A DNA stretch of 64,000 bases from an uncultured Eubacteriales bacterium (GTDB lineage: Bacteria; Bacillota; Clostridia; Christensenellales; Borkfalkiaceae): the NCBI GenBank assembly GCA_905209085.1, contig CAJLRM010000001.1, positions 62,001 through 126,000 on the forward strand, written 5' to 3'. The notes beneath the pieces were generated by a model. That model ran no database searches, was not told the DNA's origin, and saw only the letters and a list, made by a program, of their open reading frames with translations. Below, in pieces: positions 9,022-16,697 of the stretch (positions are counted from its first letter, which is position 1; every line of letters begins with the position of its first letter). The position numbers were made by a program, and so were the translations under genes.

Positions 9022-10416
9022 TTAAAATTCCAAATTGCCGACGGTGCGGGGGAAGGGAATGACGTCGCGGATATTCGTTACGCCCGTCAGATACATCACC
9101 ATTCTTTCGAAGCCCAATCCGAAGCCGCTGTGCGTCGTGCCGCCGTACCGCCTCAAATTCAGGTACCACTCTTCGGGCGGAACGCCACATTCCAGCATTC
9201 TCTCTTTGAGCTTCTCGTAATCGTCCTCGCGCTGGCTGCCGCCGATCAGCTCCCCGATGCCCGGCACTAAGAGATCCGCCGCCGCCACCGTCTTGCCGTC
9301 CGCATTTTGTTTCATATAGTAAGACTTGATTTCCTTGGGATAGTCGGTGAGAAAAACGGGCTTTTTATAGATCTTTTCCGTGAGAAAACGCTCGTGCTCG
9401 CTTTGCAGATCCTTGCCCCAGAAAATATTTTTATCGTCGAATTCGTCCGCGTGTTCTTTTAAAATTTCGATCGCTTCCGTATAGGAAAGGCGGACAAAAT
9501 CGTTTTCCGAAACGTTTTGCAGGCGCTCCAAAAGTCCTTTGTCCACAAATTGGTTGAGGAAAGAAAGCTCGTCCGCGCAGGATTTGGAAACGTAAGCGAT
9601 CACATATTTCACCATCGCTTCCGCGACGTCCATATCCCCCGTGAGGTCGCAGAACGCCATTTCGGGTTCGATCATCCAAAATTCCGCCGCGTGGCGGGAC
9701 GTGTTGGATTTTTCGCTGCGGAACGTGGGACCGAAGGTATAGATATTCGCAAACGCCATGGCAAACGTTTCGCCGTGGAGCTGTCCCGACCCCGTGATGG
9801 ACGCCTTTTTGCCGAAAAAGTCCTCTTTATAATCCACGCCTTTGCCGCCGTTCGACTTTGCAAGCGCGTCCAGATCGAGCGTCGTCACCTGAAACATACC
9901 GCCCGCGCCCTCGCAGTCGCTGCCCGTGATGATGGGCGTATGCACATACACGAAGCCGCGTTCGTTGAAAAATTTATGGATGGCGAACGCCGTTTCGCTG
10001 CGGATCTTAAAGACGGCGGAAAAGAGATTGGTGCGGGGACGCAAGTACGCGATCTCGCGCAGAAATTCCACCGAATGACGCTTTTTCTGCAAGGGATAAT
10101 CGGGGGAAGACTCCCCCTCGACGGCGATCTCTTCCGCTTTTATCTCGTACGGCTGCTTGTTTTCGGGCGTCGCAACGACTTTTCCCGTCACGATCAGAGA
10201 AGCGCCCACGTTCTGATGGGCGATTTCGTCATAATTGGCGAGATTTGCGCGCTCAAAGACGATCTGCGTATTTTTGAAACAGCTGCCGTCGTTGAGTTCG
10301 ATAAAGCCGAAGGCTTTGGAATCGCGGATGGTTCTCGCCCATCCCGCCACCGTCACCGTCTTTCCGCCGTATTCGGAAAGACGAGCATAAATTTCCTTTA
10401 ACTGAATTCTGTCCAT
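9022..10416 (-). CDS. asnS: Asparaginyl-tRNA synthetase
   Basis: A class IIb aminoacyl-tRNA synthetase charging tRNA-Asn in the cytoplasm. The 464 residues comprise an N-terminal OB-fold anticodon-binding domain (about 1-110, GKTVTVAGWARTIRDSKAFGFIELNDG) and a catalytic core with motif 2 (FGPTFRSEKSNTSRHAAEFWM) and motif 3 (GFGLGFERMVMYLTG). The SRHAAEFWMIEPE segment and length fit AsnRS rather than AspRS. Two possible promoters lie upstream, and no T-box sequence was found in the leader. Confidence 0.96.
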   Translation of the reverse strand: MDRIQLKEIYARLSEYGGKTVTVAGWARTIRDSKAFGFIELNDGSCFKNTQIVFERANLANYDEIAHQNVGASLIVTGKVVATPENKQPYEIKAEEIAVEGESSPDYPLQKKRHSVEFLREIAYLRPRTNLFSAVFKIRSETAFAIHKFFNERGFVYVHTPIITGSDCEGAGGMFQVTTLDLDALAKSNGGKGVDYKEDFFGKKASITGSGQLHGETFAMAFANIYTFGPTFRSEKSNTSRHAAEFWMIEPEMAFCDLTGDMDVAEAMVKYVIAYVSKSCADELSFLNQFVDKGLLERLQNVSENDFVRLSYTEAIEILKEHADEFDDKNIFWGKDLQSEHERFLTEKIYKKPVFLTDYPKEIKSYYMKQNADGKTVAAADLLVPGIGELIGGSQREDDYEKLKERMLECGVPPEEWYLNLRRYGGTTHSGFGLGFERMVMYLTGVTNIRDVIPFPRTVGNLEF

Positions 10417-10486
10417 CCTGTCATCCTGCCTTTTGGGAGAGTGCGCAAATTTTTGCTTCCGTCCGAAAAGCGGCGCTCTCTTCCCG

Positions 10487-10492
10487 ATTGTA
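10487..10492 (-). promoter_or_regulatory. Extended -10 element proximal to asnS
   Basis: TGATACAAT on the minus strand, an extended -10 (TGn-TACAAT) about 70 bases before the asnS start. No good -35 box is found at 16-18 bases. Confidence 0.45.
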
Positions 10493-10499
10493 TCACGGT

Positions 10500-10650
10500 T
10501 TATTATTCAAATATAGCCATTTGAGATAGAAATAGAAAATACCCGCGGACGCTTGCGCGCCCCCGCATTTTTGTCCTAACGGCGACACGGCTCCGCCGTG
10601 TTTGAATAACGCGCAAAAAAACGCGAATGTTTCACGCTCTCGTATTTTTG
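10500..10650 (-). ncRNA. Candidate small RNA or long asnS leader
   Basis: The minus strand downstream of the promoter at 10656-10684 has no ribosome site or reading frame but is structured: an ACACGG/CCGTGT hairpin (10585-10601), then a GC-rich dyad near 10543-10567 followed by a U-containing stretch (TATTTTCTATTTC). It is either an independent small RNA ending near 10510-10540 or the start of a ~235-base asnS leader. It does not carry the T-box core. Confidence 0.3.
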
Positions 10651-10655
10651 CTTCT

Positions 10656-10684
10656 ATTATAACATTTTTTTATGCAAAACACAA
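10656..10684 (-). promoter_or_regulatory. Strong promoter 240 bases upstream of asnS
   Basis: Minus strand TTGTGT (10679-10684), 17-base spacer, TATAAT (10656-10661). Confidence 0.6.
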
Positions 10685-10778
10685 ACGTTTGGCCGCATTT
10701 TCTTTGTCGGTTTATCGATTTTTTTGTTCTGTTGTCCTATAAAAAATTTTTACCGCCAAAAAAACGAAAAGAGCGGGA

Positions 10779-11069
10779 TTAATCCGCTCCTTGAATCGTT
10801 TTTTCCTTTTCCTCCTCCAAACGATCGTCCGTCAGTATCTGCGCAATCACCGAAAGATCGGAAGAAATTTTTTCGATTACCTCCTCAGCGGCGCGCTTAT
10901 GCATCCGCCTGGATGCGCTTTGCTCTCTTTTTTTCCATTTTTCGCAGCTCTCGTCCTTTTCCGTCACTCTTCCGCATTCCGAACAAAAACCTACACAGTG
11001 TCTGTAAAAAGTTTTCGCGCATTTTGTGTAGTAAGTTCTGTGATTCTGACAGGTGGCACAATTTTTCAT
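10779..11069 (-). CDS. Small Cys-rich, probably zinc-binding protein
   Basis: 96 residues with no family I can name. The N-terminal half has seven cysteines and three histidines (C4, C7, H10, C17, H24, C25, C29, C32, C42), including CxxC and CxEC pairs, typical of a zinc ribbon or zinc knuckle. The C-terminal half is a charged helix with many Glu and Lys. The start is supported by an AAAGGAG site 9 bases upstream and a perfect promoter. It is divergent from an XRE repressor whose likely operators sit inside its promoter, so it is probably tightly repressed and induced under specific conditions. The arrangement suggests a metal-binding or nucleic-acid-binding effector, but function is unknown. 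Confidence 0.75.
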   Translation of the reverse strand: MKNCATCQNHRTYYTKCAKTFYRHCVGFCSECGRVTEKDESCEKWKKREQSASRRMHKRAAEEVIEKISSDLSVIAQILTDDRLEEEKEKTIQGAD

Positions 11070-11092
11070 TTTCTATTTCTCCTTTGTATTCG

Positions 11093-11106
11093 TCCCGTTA
11101 TCGGGA
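11093..11106. promoter_or_regulatory. Palindromic operator 1 of the XRE/Cys-rich module
   Basis: TCCCGTTATCGGGA, a near-perfect palindrome just downstream of the -10 box of the Cys-rich gene, over its transcription start. It shares the half-site ATCCC/GGGAT with operator 2. Its centre is 30 bases (about three helical turns) from the centre of operator 2. Confidence 0.6.
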
Positions 11107-11113
11107 TAAATAC

Positions 11114-11142
11114 ATTATATCATCCCTATAACGGGATGTCAA
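11114..11142 (-). promoter_or_regulatory. Promoter of the Cys-rich gene
   Basis: Perfect minus-strand consensus: TTGACA (11137-11142), 17-base spacer, TATAAT (11114-11119). The spacer consists almost wholly of operator 2. Confidence 0.85.
11121..11138. promoter_or_regulatory. Palindromic operator 2 inside the promoter spacer
   Basis: CATCCC-TATAAC-GGGATG, with perfect six-base arms between the -35 and -10 boxes of the Cys-rich gene. A lone half-site ATCCC recurs at 11151-11155 upstream of the -10 box of the XRE gene. Confidence 0.65.
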
Positions 11143-11165
11143 CGATTTTTATCCCACTTTTGTAA

Positions 11166-11171
11166 TATAAT
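11166..11171 (+). promoter_or_regulatory. -10 box of the XRE gene, apparently leaderless
   Basis: TATAAT lies only 6 bases before the ATG at 11178, so transcription should start at or next to the start codon. There is no ribosome site. No consensus -35 is seen at 17 bases (CGATTT). Confidence 0.5.
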
Positions 11172-11177
11172 ATAGTT

Positions 11178-11387
11178 ATGAGAAAATTTGCAGAAAGATT
11201 AAAAGAGTTAAGAACAGAAAAGGATTTATCCGATAAAGCATTAAGCGAGCAAGTAAAAATTGGTTCCTCTTCTATCTCGCGTTGGGAAAATGGTCAAAGC
11301 GATATAAGGAGCGATCAATTGATAATTCTTGCAAAATTTTTCGACGTAAGCACCGACTATTTATTAGGATTGACCGATTCACCTTAA
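11178..11387 (+). CDS. XRE-family repressor, 69 residues
   Basis: A lambda-Cro/C1-like helix-turn-helix protein consisting of little more than the DNA-binding domain: RLKELRTEKDLSDKALSEQVKIGSSSISRWENGQ gives helices 2 and 3, and FFDVSTDYLLGLTD is the typical end of the HTH_3 fold. It is divergent from the Cys-rich protein gene, and palindromic sites lie in the 108 bases between them, so it most likely represses that gene and itself. The mRNA appears leaderless, as for lambda cI from PRM. Confidence 0.85.
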   Translation: MRKFAERLKELRTEKDLSDKALSEQVKIGSSSISRWENGQSDIRSDQLIILAKFFDVSTDYLLGLTDSP

Positions 11388-11548
11388 CATTGACTATAAA
11401 ATCGAAAACATTTAAAATTCCGCAGCATGGGGGACGGCGGACAACGCGCGTTTTTTTAAAAGTATAAAAATCTTTCGTCGTTATAACTATCCGTTTTCTA
11501 AAAAAGCCGATAAAAGTCGTTTTTTTAATCTACAATTGACAGTCCCGG

Positions 11549-11586
11549 TAAAAAGGAGCGAACTTAAAGTTCGCTCCTTTTTGTTT
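11549..11586. terminator. Bidirectional terminator between XRE and VanW-like genes
   Basis: A 14-base stem AAAGGAGCGAACTT / AAGTTCGCTCCTTT with T-runs on both strands, 160 bases after the XRE stop and ~20 bases after the stop of the minus-strand VanW-like gene. Confidence 0.85.
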
Positions 11587-11607
11587 TCCCCGTAAAATCC
11601 CGTCTTC

Positions 11608-12966
11608 TTACTTGTTTTCCGTTCTCTTTTTGCCGACGATCCCGCGGATGGGCGCGTAGGTGTCCGTTCGCAGTTTTTCCCTTTTGACGAGTTTTCCGTA
11701 CAAATACGTTTCCAAATACGCCTGGCTTTTTATCCCCGCTTTGCCTTCCCGTATCATGCCTTCGTAATTGCCGATTTTTTCCACGGGGTCGGGCGGCGGT
11801 ACCTCTCCGATCTTCTCGCTGACGATTTTATAACGATAGCCCTCGTCGCGCCCGTAAAACGTCACCGTAATCGCATCCCCCCTTACCTTCATCGACAGAT
11901 ATACGGGATACGTATGCGTATTTTTAAATTTAAAATCGCTGTACGAGGACACCATTGCGTCGCGGGACGGCTCCACATAATGCACAGCGAGCGAATGGGG
12001 CTTGCGGGAGGTTATTTTCAAGCCCGCCAATACCGCCGCGTTATACAGCGTCGTGCTCGCCTGACACACCCCGCCGCCCACGCCTATGATAAACTCCCCG
12101 TCCTGAATGACTTTCGCCTCCTGAAACCCGTTTTCCTTCGTCCTCGCGCCCACCGCCGCGTTGAAAGAAAATTCCTCCTCGGGGCGCACCGTCGTGCCGT
12201 CGATGCGACGCGCCGCCAAAGCGATATTCCCGCTTCGGCTCTTATCGTCCTCGTTGAAATACGTGGTGAAAGAGGAAAGCTTTTTCGTATCCCTCTTGAC
12301 GGCGTATTCCGTCTTTTTCGGGGAAAGAGGACGGGTTTTGAGCGCAACGGTCGGAAATCTCAGTACTCCGTCCTCGCCCCGTGTCGCTTCCGCGCAAAGC
12401 GCCGCCGCGACGTCTTTTTGCAGGCGGGCGCGGTCGCAGAACACTCCCGCGCGTTCCTTTTCGTAAACGAATCCTTCGGACGAAAAACGCGCTTCCGCGT
12501 CCAGAGCCGCGCATTCGTTATTGTCGCAGATATAGTCCGTCTGCGTCTTTTCGCCGTTTAAAAAGTAACGCACCCGCGAAACGTATTCCCCGTTTTTCTC
12601 CGCCGTCAAGAGCAGCTCTTCCAAGTCGTCCGAAAAGCCGATCTGCGGATAGGCGAACGTATAGCTCCCCTTCGGCGTCTTTATCGTGAGTTTCGGGACC
12701 TTCTCGGCAAGCAGCCGCCTTAAAAGCTTCGCCGCCTTTTTTCTGTTCATTCCCCCTACGAGCACGCCGTCTATCTTCACCCCGCGCGGGAGCCTGTCCG
12801 AAACGAACTTTCCCCCTGCGGCCGCCGTATCCTCTCCGATATCCGCCGCGGCGCAGACCGCGGGCGTCGTTGCCCTTACCGCCGCTGTCGGCGCCGCAAA
12901 AAATAAAAACGCACCCGCCAAAAAGGGTGCGAAAAAACGTGCCGTATCCGATTTTCTTTTCCTCAT
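11608..12966 (-). CDS. VanW-family secreted/anchored protein with G5-like tail
   Basis: 452 residues with a basic N-terminus and hydrophobic signal segment (about 10-35). A peptidoglycan-binding-like region (PF12229 type, about 50-225) precedes the VanW domain (about 240-375), recognised by TVRPEEEFSFNAAVGART, GVGGGVCQASTTLYNAAVLAGL and PHSLAVHYVEPSRDA. The last ~70 residues (KIGNYEGMIREGKAG...) resemble a G5 domain. In Clostridia such YoaR/VanW proteins sit at the cell wall; their biochemical role is not established, and the link with vancomycin resistance is by name only. It stands alone on the minus strand downstream of the recF-PHP pair, with a GAGGGG ribosome site. Confidence 0.88.
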   Translation of the reverse strand: MRKRKSDTARFFAPFLAGAFLFFAAPTAAVRATTPAVCAAADIGEDTAAAGGKFVSDRLPRGVKIDGVLVGGMNRKKAAKLLRRLLAEKVPKLTIKTPKGSYTFAYPQIGFSDDLEELLLTAEKNGEYVSRVRYFLNGEKTQTDYICDNNECAALDAEARFSSEGFVYEKERAGVFCDRARLQKDVAAALCAEATRGEDGVLRFPTVALKTRPLSPKKTEYAVKRDTKKLSSFTTYFNEDDKSRSGNIALAARRIDGTTVRPEEEFSFNAAVGARTKENGFQEAKVIQDGEFIIGVGGGVCQASTTLYNAAVLAGLKITSRKPHSLAVHYVEPSRDAMVSSYSDFKFKNTHTYPVYLSMKVRGDAITVTFYGRDEGYRYKIVSEKIGEVPPPDPVEKIGNYEGMIREGKAGIKSQAYLETYLYGKLVKREKLRTDTYAPIRGIVGKKRTENK

Positions 12967-13041
12967 GAACGCCCCTCGCTATGTATGTATCCCGTTTGCC
13001 CGCCGTGCGGGGCAGGGAAGCGTTCACCGAAAATACACGGC

Positions 13042-13899
13042 TTACAAGACGCCTATCGCCTTTAACAGCCGCTCAGAAGGATAAAAGACGGGACTGCCGA
13101 TTCTATGATCGTCCGTTTCCACGTGCGTATCCGAACCGCCCGTGACGAGCAGACCGTATTTTTCGGCGAGCGCCTTGAAGTACTCCGTTTCCTTCTCAGT
13201 ATGCGTCGTATACACCGCTTCTATACCGTCCACGCCGTACTTCGCGAGCGATAAAATCATCTTTTCCCGCTCGGCAAACGAAAGCGTGATCCGACCGGGG
13301 TGGGCTATGCTCGCGACGCCGCCCGCGGCGTGGATGCAGTCGATCGCCTGTTCGGGCGTGGGGCGGCCGAGCGTCGAATGGGCGATTTTTCCGGGCGCGA
13401 GGTATTCCTCGTAAATCTGTCCCGGCGTTTTGCCCGAAACGAACGCCGCCGCCTGCGCGATGTGCATGGTGTGCACGGGCGAGGAAGGGTCGGCGCGCCG
13501 CGCCTTCGCGTCCTCCAAAGAGAGATAAATCCCCGCGCCCCGCAGTTTCTTCACGCTGTCCGCCGCGCGCTCCATGCCAAGCTCCCGCCGCTCTTTCATA
13601 AAGCGCAGATACGCTTCGTTCCTTTGGCAGCGATAGCCCGTGACGTGTATTTTGCTCTCGCCCGCATAGGCGGAAATTTCCCAGCCCGAAACGTACCTGA
13701 TGCCGTACTTTTCGGCGGCGGCGCGCTTTTCCTCCTCGCCGTTCATCGTGTCGTGGTCGGTAACGGACAAAAGCTGTACGCCGTTATTCTTCGCGCGGCG
13801 ACAAAGCTCCTCGGGGGCGTAATACCCGTCCGAATAGACGCTGTGCGTGTGCAGATCCGTCCGTAATCTCAACCCTGCCCCTGCGGTTTTTTCCGTCAT
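13042..13899 (-). CDS. PHP-domain metal-dependent phosphoesterase (TrpH/RNase AM-like)
   Basis: 285 residues beginning MTEKTAGAG. This start overlaps the recF stop as ATGA and has a GGAGG site upstream; an in-frame ATG 60 bases earlier lies inside recF and is unlikely. Metal-binding PHP motifs are DLHTHSVYSDG, TDHDTMNG, ASIAHPGRI and GGSDTHVE. The family (COG0613) includes 3',5'-nucleotide bisphosphatases and the 5'-3' exoribonuclease RNase AM. Translational coupling with recF suggests co-expression; whether the roles are linked is unknown. Confidence 0.9.
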   Translation of the reverse strand: MTEKTAGAGLRLRTDLHTHSVYSDGYYAPEELCRRAKNNGVQLLSVTDHDTMNGEEEKRAAAEKYGIRYVSGWEISAYAGESKIHVTGYRCQRNEAYLRFMKERRELGMERAADSVKKLRGAGIYLSLEDAKARRADPSSPVHTMHIAQAAAFVSGKTPGQIYEEYLAPGKIAHSTLGRPTPEQAIDCIHAAGGVASIAHPGRITLSFAEREKMILSLAKYGVDGIEAVYTTHTEKETEYFKALAEKYGLLVTGGSDTHVETDDHRIGSPVFYPSERLLKAIGVL

Positions 13900-15002
13900 A
13901 CGCCCTGTTCCTCCTTGTCCCGCCTGATTTTGCCGTCCTCGATGCGGATCTTTCTGCACTCCGCGCCGTACAGCACCCGCTCCGCGTGCGTACAGGTGAG
14001 AATGGTCTGTACGGAAGTGATGCGCTTTAAGAGCTTCTTGCGGCGGGGCAGGTCGAGTTCGCTCATCACGTCGTCGAGAATGAGCACGGGGTATTCCCCC
14101 GAAAGCTCGCGGAAGATCTCCACTTCCGCAAGCTTGACGGAGAGCGCCGCCGTCCTCGTCTGCCCCTGCGAGGCGTATGCCTTGGCGTCTTTGCCCGAAA
14201 TGAAAAAGTCGATATCGTCGCGGTGCGGTCCCACCGTCGTGAAGCCCAAACGCAAATCCTTTTCATAGTTGCGGCCGAGCTGCTTTTTTAGTTTTTCCGC
14301 AATCTCCCCTTCCTCGCCTTCGTATTTCTTTTCGGGAGAAATGACGAGTTCTTCCGCGCCGTCCGTCAAAAAAGCGTGGAGTTCCTTGGCGTAAGGCGCC
14401 AGCTTTTCCAAAAACTCCGCGCGTTTTCGGACGATGACCGCCGCGTATTTGCAAAGCTGTTCGTCCCACACGGGCAACGTGTCCAAAATGAGTTCGACGT
14501 CGCGGTTTTTCAAAAGCACGTTGCGCTGATCGAGGATCTTATTATAGCGAAGGAGAGCCGTATAGTAAGCGGGAGAGGTCTGGGAAATGGACATATTCAT
14601 GAACCGCCGCCTCTCGTCGGGTCCGTCCTGAATCAGACGCAGCTCGCCGGGGGAAAAGAATACGCTGTTGATATGTCCCATGAGGTCGGCGTTTTTCGTG
14701 ATTTTGCCGCCATTGACGCGCAGCTCGCGTTTGTCCTCGAAAATATCCGCCTCGATGGTGACCGAGCCGTATCGGTTTTCCGCCTCGGCGGAGATTTTTG
14801 CGCACGGCTCTCCGATGCGGATGAGTTGTTTGTCGTGGCGAATGCGAAGGGAAGTGCCTGTGCAGAGGTAAAAGACCGCCTCGGCGCAGTTTGTTTTGCC
14901 CTGGGCGTTTTTTCCGAAAAGGACGTTCAGACCTTCCGAGAAGGTGAATTTTTCGTTTTCGTAATTTCTGAAATTTTGAAGGGACAAATTTTTTATTTGC
15001 AT
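13896..15002 (-). CDS. recF: DNA replication and repair protein RecF
   Basis: An SMC-like ATPase that helps load RecA at single-strand gaps with RecO and RecR. The 368 residues have Walker A FGKNAQGKTN (about 29-38), the conserved SFRxxxDxxLIRxGE-type segment (TSLRIRHDKQLIRIGE), the signature QTRTAALSVKLAE and Walker B PVLILDDVMSELD. It is divergent from dnaA with a 131-base gap. The dnaA-dnaN-recF-gyrB order typical of Firmicutes is not kept; dnaN and gyrB are not in the window. Confidence 0.96.
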   Translation of the reverse strand: MQIKNLSLQNFRNYENEKFTFSEGLNVLFGKNAQGKTNCAEAVFYLCTGTSLRIRHDKQLIRIGEPCAKISAEAENRYGSVTIEADIFEDKRELRVNGGKITKNADLMGHINSVFFSPGELRLIQDGPDERRRFMNMSISQTSPAYYTALLRYNKILDQRNVLLKNRDVELILDTLPVWDEQLCKYAAVIVRKRAEFLEKLAPYAKELHAFLTDGAEELVISPEKKYEGEEGEIAEKLKKQLGRNYEKDLRLGFTTVGPHRDDIDFFISGKDAKAYASQGQTRTAALSVKLAEVEIFRELSGEYPVLILDDVMSELDLPRRKKLLKRITSVQTILTCTHAERVLYGAECRKIRIEDGKIRRDKEEQGV

Positions 15003-15042
15003 AATCCTCGAAAAACCCGCCGAAAATACTTTCTTTTCCTTC

Positions 15043-15070
15043 GATTTTGTATTATAATTATATCAAATAA
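15043..15070. promoter_or_regulatory. Overlapping divergent promoter region of dnaA and recF
   Basis: A palindromic AT-rich stretch contains TATAAT on the plus strand (15053-15058) and TATAAT boxes on the minus strand. The -35 boxes are not clear on either strand. No TTATNCACA DnaA box occurs in the gap. Confidence 0.45.
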
Positions 15071-15133
15071 TTTCTAAAAAGACAAAACATTCGCGCCCGA
15101 TTCAGGGAAAATAATTTTGGAGCGGAGTGGAAA

Positions 15134-16486
15134 ATGGCAGAAAAATCGCAGATCACCTTTTTATGGAAACAAATTCGGGACAAAGCGGAGGGAATCATTC
15201 CCCCTGTTTCTTTCAACGCGTTTATAAAAGACCTCGAACCCGTGGATATCATCAATCGGCGCATCTACCTCAAAGCCCCCACCGAACTCGCCGCCAACAC
15301 CATCATGAAAAAGCACGCCGTTTCCCTTCGGGACGCCATTTCCAAAAGCGACAGCGGCATCACCGATTTCAGGCTGGTCGTCGAAGGGAGCGAAACCTAC
15401 ACGCTCGAAGAGGAAGAGGACGTCGCGGACGATTTCAAGCCCGTGCCCGTCAACAAAAATTTCACGTTCGATTCCTTTGTCGTAGGCTCTTCCAACAAAT
15501 TCGTATACGCCGCGGCGAAATCGGTGGCGGAACACCCGGGCGAAAGCTTCAATCCCCTCTTTATCTACGGCGAATCGGGCCTGGGGAAGACCCACCTCGT
15601 GCAGGCGATCGCCAATCATATCGCCAAGGCGTCGCCGGAAAAGCGCGTGCTCTACACCACCTGCGAAAACTTCCTCAACGAGTTTATCGATTCAATGATC
15701 TCGGGAAAGATCTCCTCGCGGGACAAGGGAGCGAGATTCCGTCTGCACTATCGCAACGTCGATATTCTGATGATAGACGACATTCAGTTTCTGGCGAAGA
15801 AACCGGGCGTTCAGGAGGAATTTTTCCATACCTTCAACGAGCTGTCCTCGCAGAACAAACAGATCGTGCTCACCTCCGACCGACCGCCCAAGGAAATCGC
15901 CACTTTGGAAGAGAGGCTTCGCACCCGCTTTGAGGGCGGGCTGATCGCGGACATCCAGCCGCCCGACCTCGAAACGAAGATAGCCATTTTAAAGCGCAAG
16001 GCTTTGGAGCGCAAATGCCCCATGCCCGACGACGTGCTGGAATTTTTGGCCAACGATTCGGGGCACGACGTGAGAACGCTGGAAGGGAGGCTGACCAAGG
16101 TGCTGTTTGCAAGCAAGCTGCACGAGGAGCCGATCTCTTTGAGCCTTGCGAAACTTGCCCTTTCCGAATCGGTGAACGAGAGCCAGAGCACGGGCGAGAT
16201 CACGCCCGATTCCATCCTCTCCGCCGTCTGCGGCTACTATAAATATAAGCGGGAAGACCTGCTCGGCAAGGGCAAGAAAGCCGACCTCGTCAAAGCGAGG
16301 CAGATCGCCGCTTACCTCATGTGCGAAATGCTCACATTGCCCCTCATTTCCATCGGCAATATCATGGGCGGGAGAGATCACACCACCATCATGTATTCGC
16401 GCGATAAAGTAGACGAACTGATCAAGCTCAACGAAAAGATGGCGAAAGAAGTGGACGATATTAAAAACATCATCTTAAAACAATGA
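15134..16486 (+). CDS. dnaA: Chromosomal replication initiator DnaA
   Basis: The ATP-dependent initiator that opens oriC. All four domains are present in 450 residues: domain I (about 1-85), a short acidic linker, AAA+ domain III beginning FTFDSFVVGSSNKFVYAAA with Walker A GESGLGKTH and Walker B LMIDDIQFLA, and domain IV with the DnaA-box reading motif MGGRDHTTIMYS near 415-426. The ribosome site GGAG is upstream. The downstream neighbour on the same strand is mnmG, not dnaN. Confidence 0.97.
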   Translation: MAEKSQITFLWKQIRDKAEGIIPPVSFNAFIKDLEPVDIINRRIYLKAPTELAANTIMKKHAVSLRDAISKSDSGITDFRLVVEGSETYTLEEEEDVADDFKPVPVNKNFTFDSFVVGSSNKFVYAAAKSVAEHPGESFNPLFIYGESGLGKTHLVQAIANHIAKASPEKRVLYTTCENFLNEFIDSMISGKISSRDKGARFRLHYRNVDILMIDDIQFLAKKPGVQEEFFHTFNELSSQNKQIVLTSDRPPKEIATLEERLRTRFEGGLIADIQPPDLETKIAILKRKALERKCPMPDDVLEFLANDSGHDVRTLEGRLTKVLFASKLHEEPISLSLAKLALSESVNESQSTGEITPDSILSAVCGYYKYKREDLLGKGKKADLVKARQIAAYLMCEMLTLPLISIGNIMGGRDHTTIMYSRDKVDELIKLNEKMAKEVDDIKNIILKQ

Positions 16487-16697
16487 TCTTTGCGCCCTCG
16501 CTTTTCCGCCGAGCGTGAAGCCGGGGCGCGTACCGCGGAAAAAGCTCCCCGCGCAGGGGCGGCGCGGGACGAAAGCACAGGAAAAATTCGCCCCTTTCCG
16601 CTATTTTTCGGAAGTTTACACTCTTTTATACTTGCGGCGGCGGAACGGGATAAAAAACGTTCCGCCGCGCCGCGCAGAAACACTTTTTACGGTCGTT

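Noticed and set aside
10417..10655. T-box riboswitch before asnS
   Set aside because: The length fits, but the conserved AGGGUGGNACCGCG core is absent on the minus strand.
11390..11548. Continuation or second gene after the small XRE repressor
   Set aside because: Only short frames without ribosome sites before the terminator.
15003..15133. oriC in the dnaA-recF gap
   Set aside because: AT-rich and near dnaA, but no DnaA box was found.
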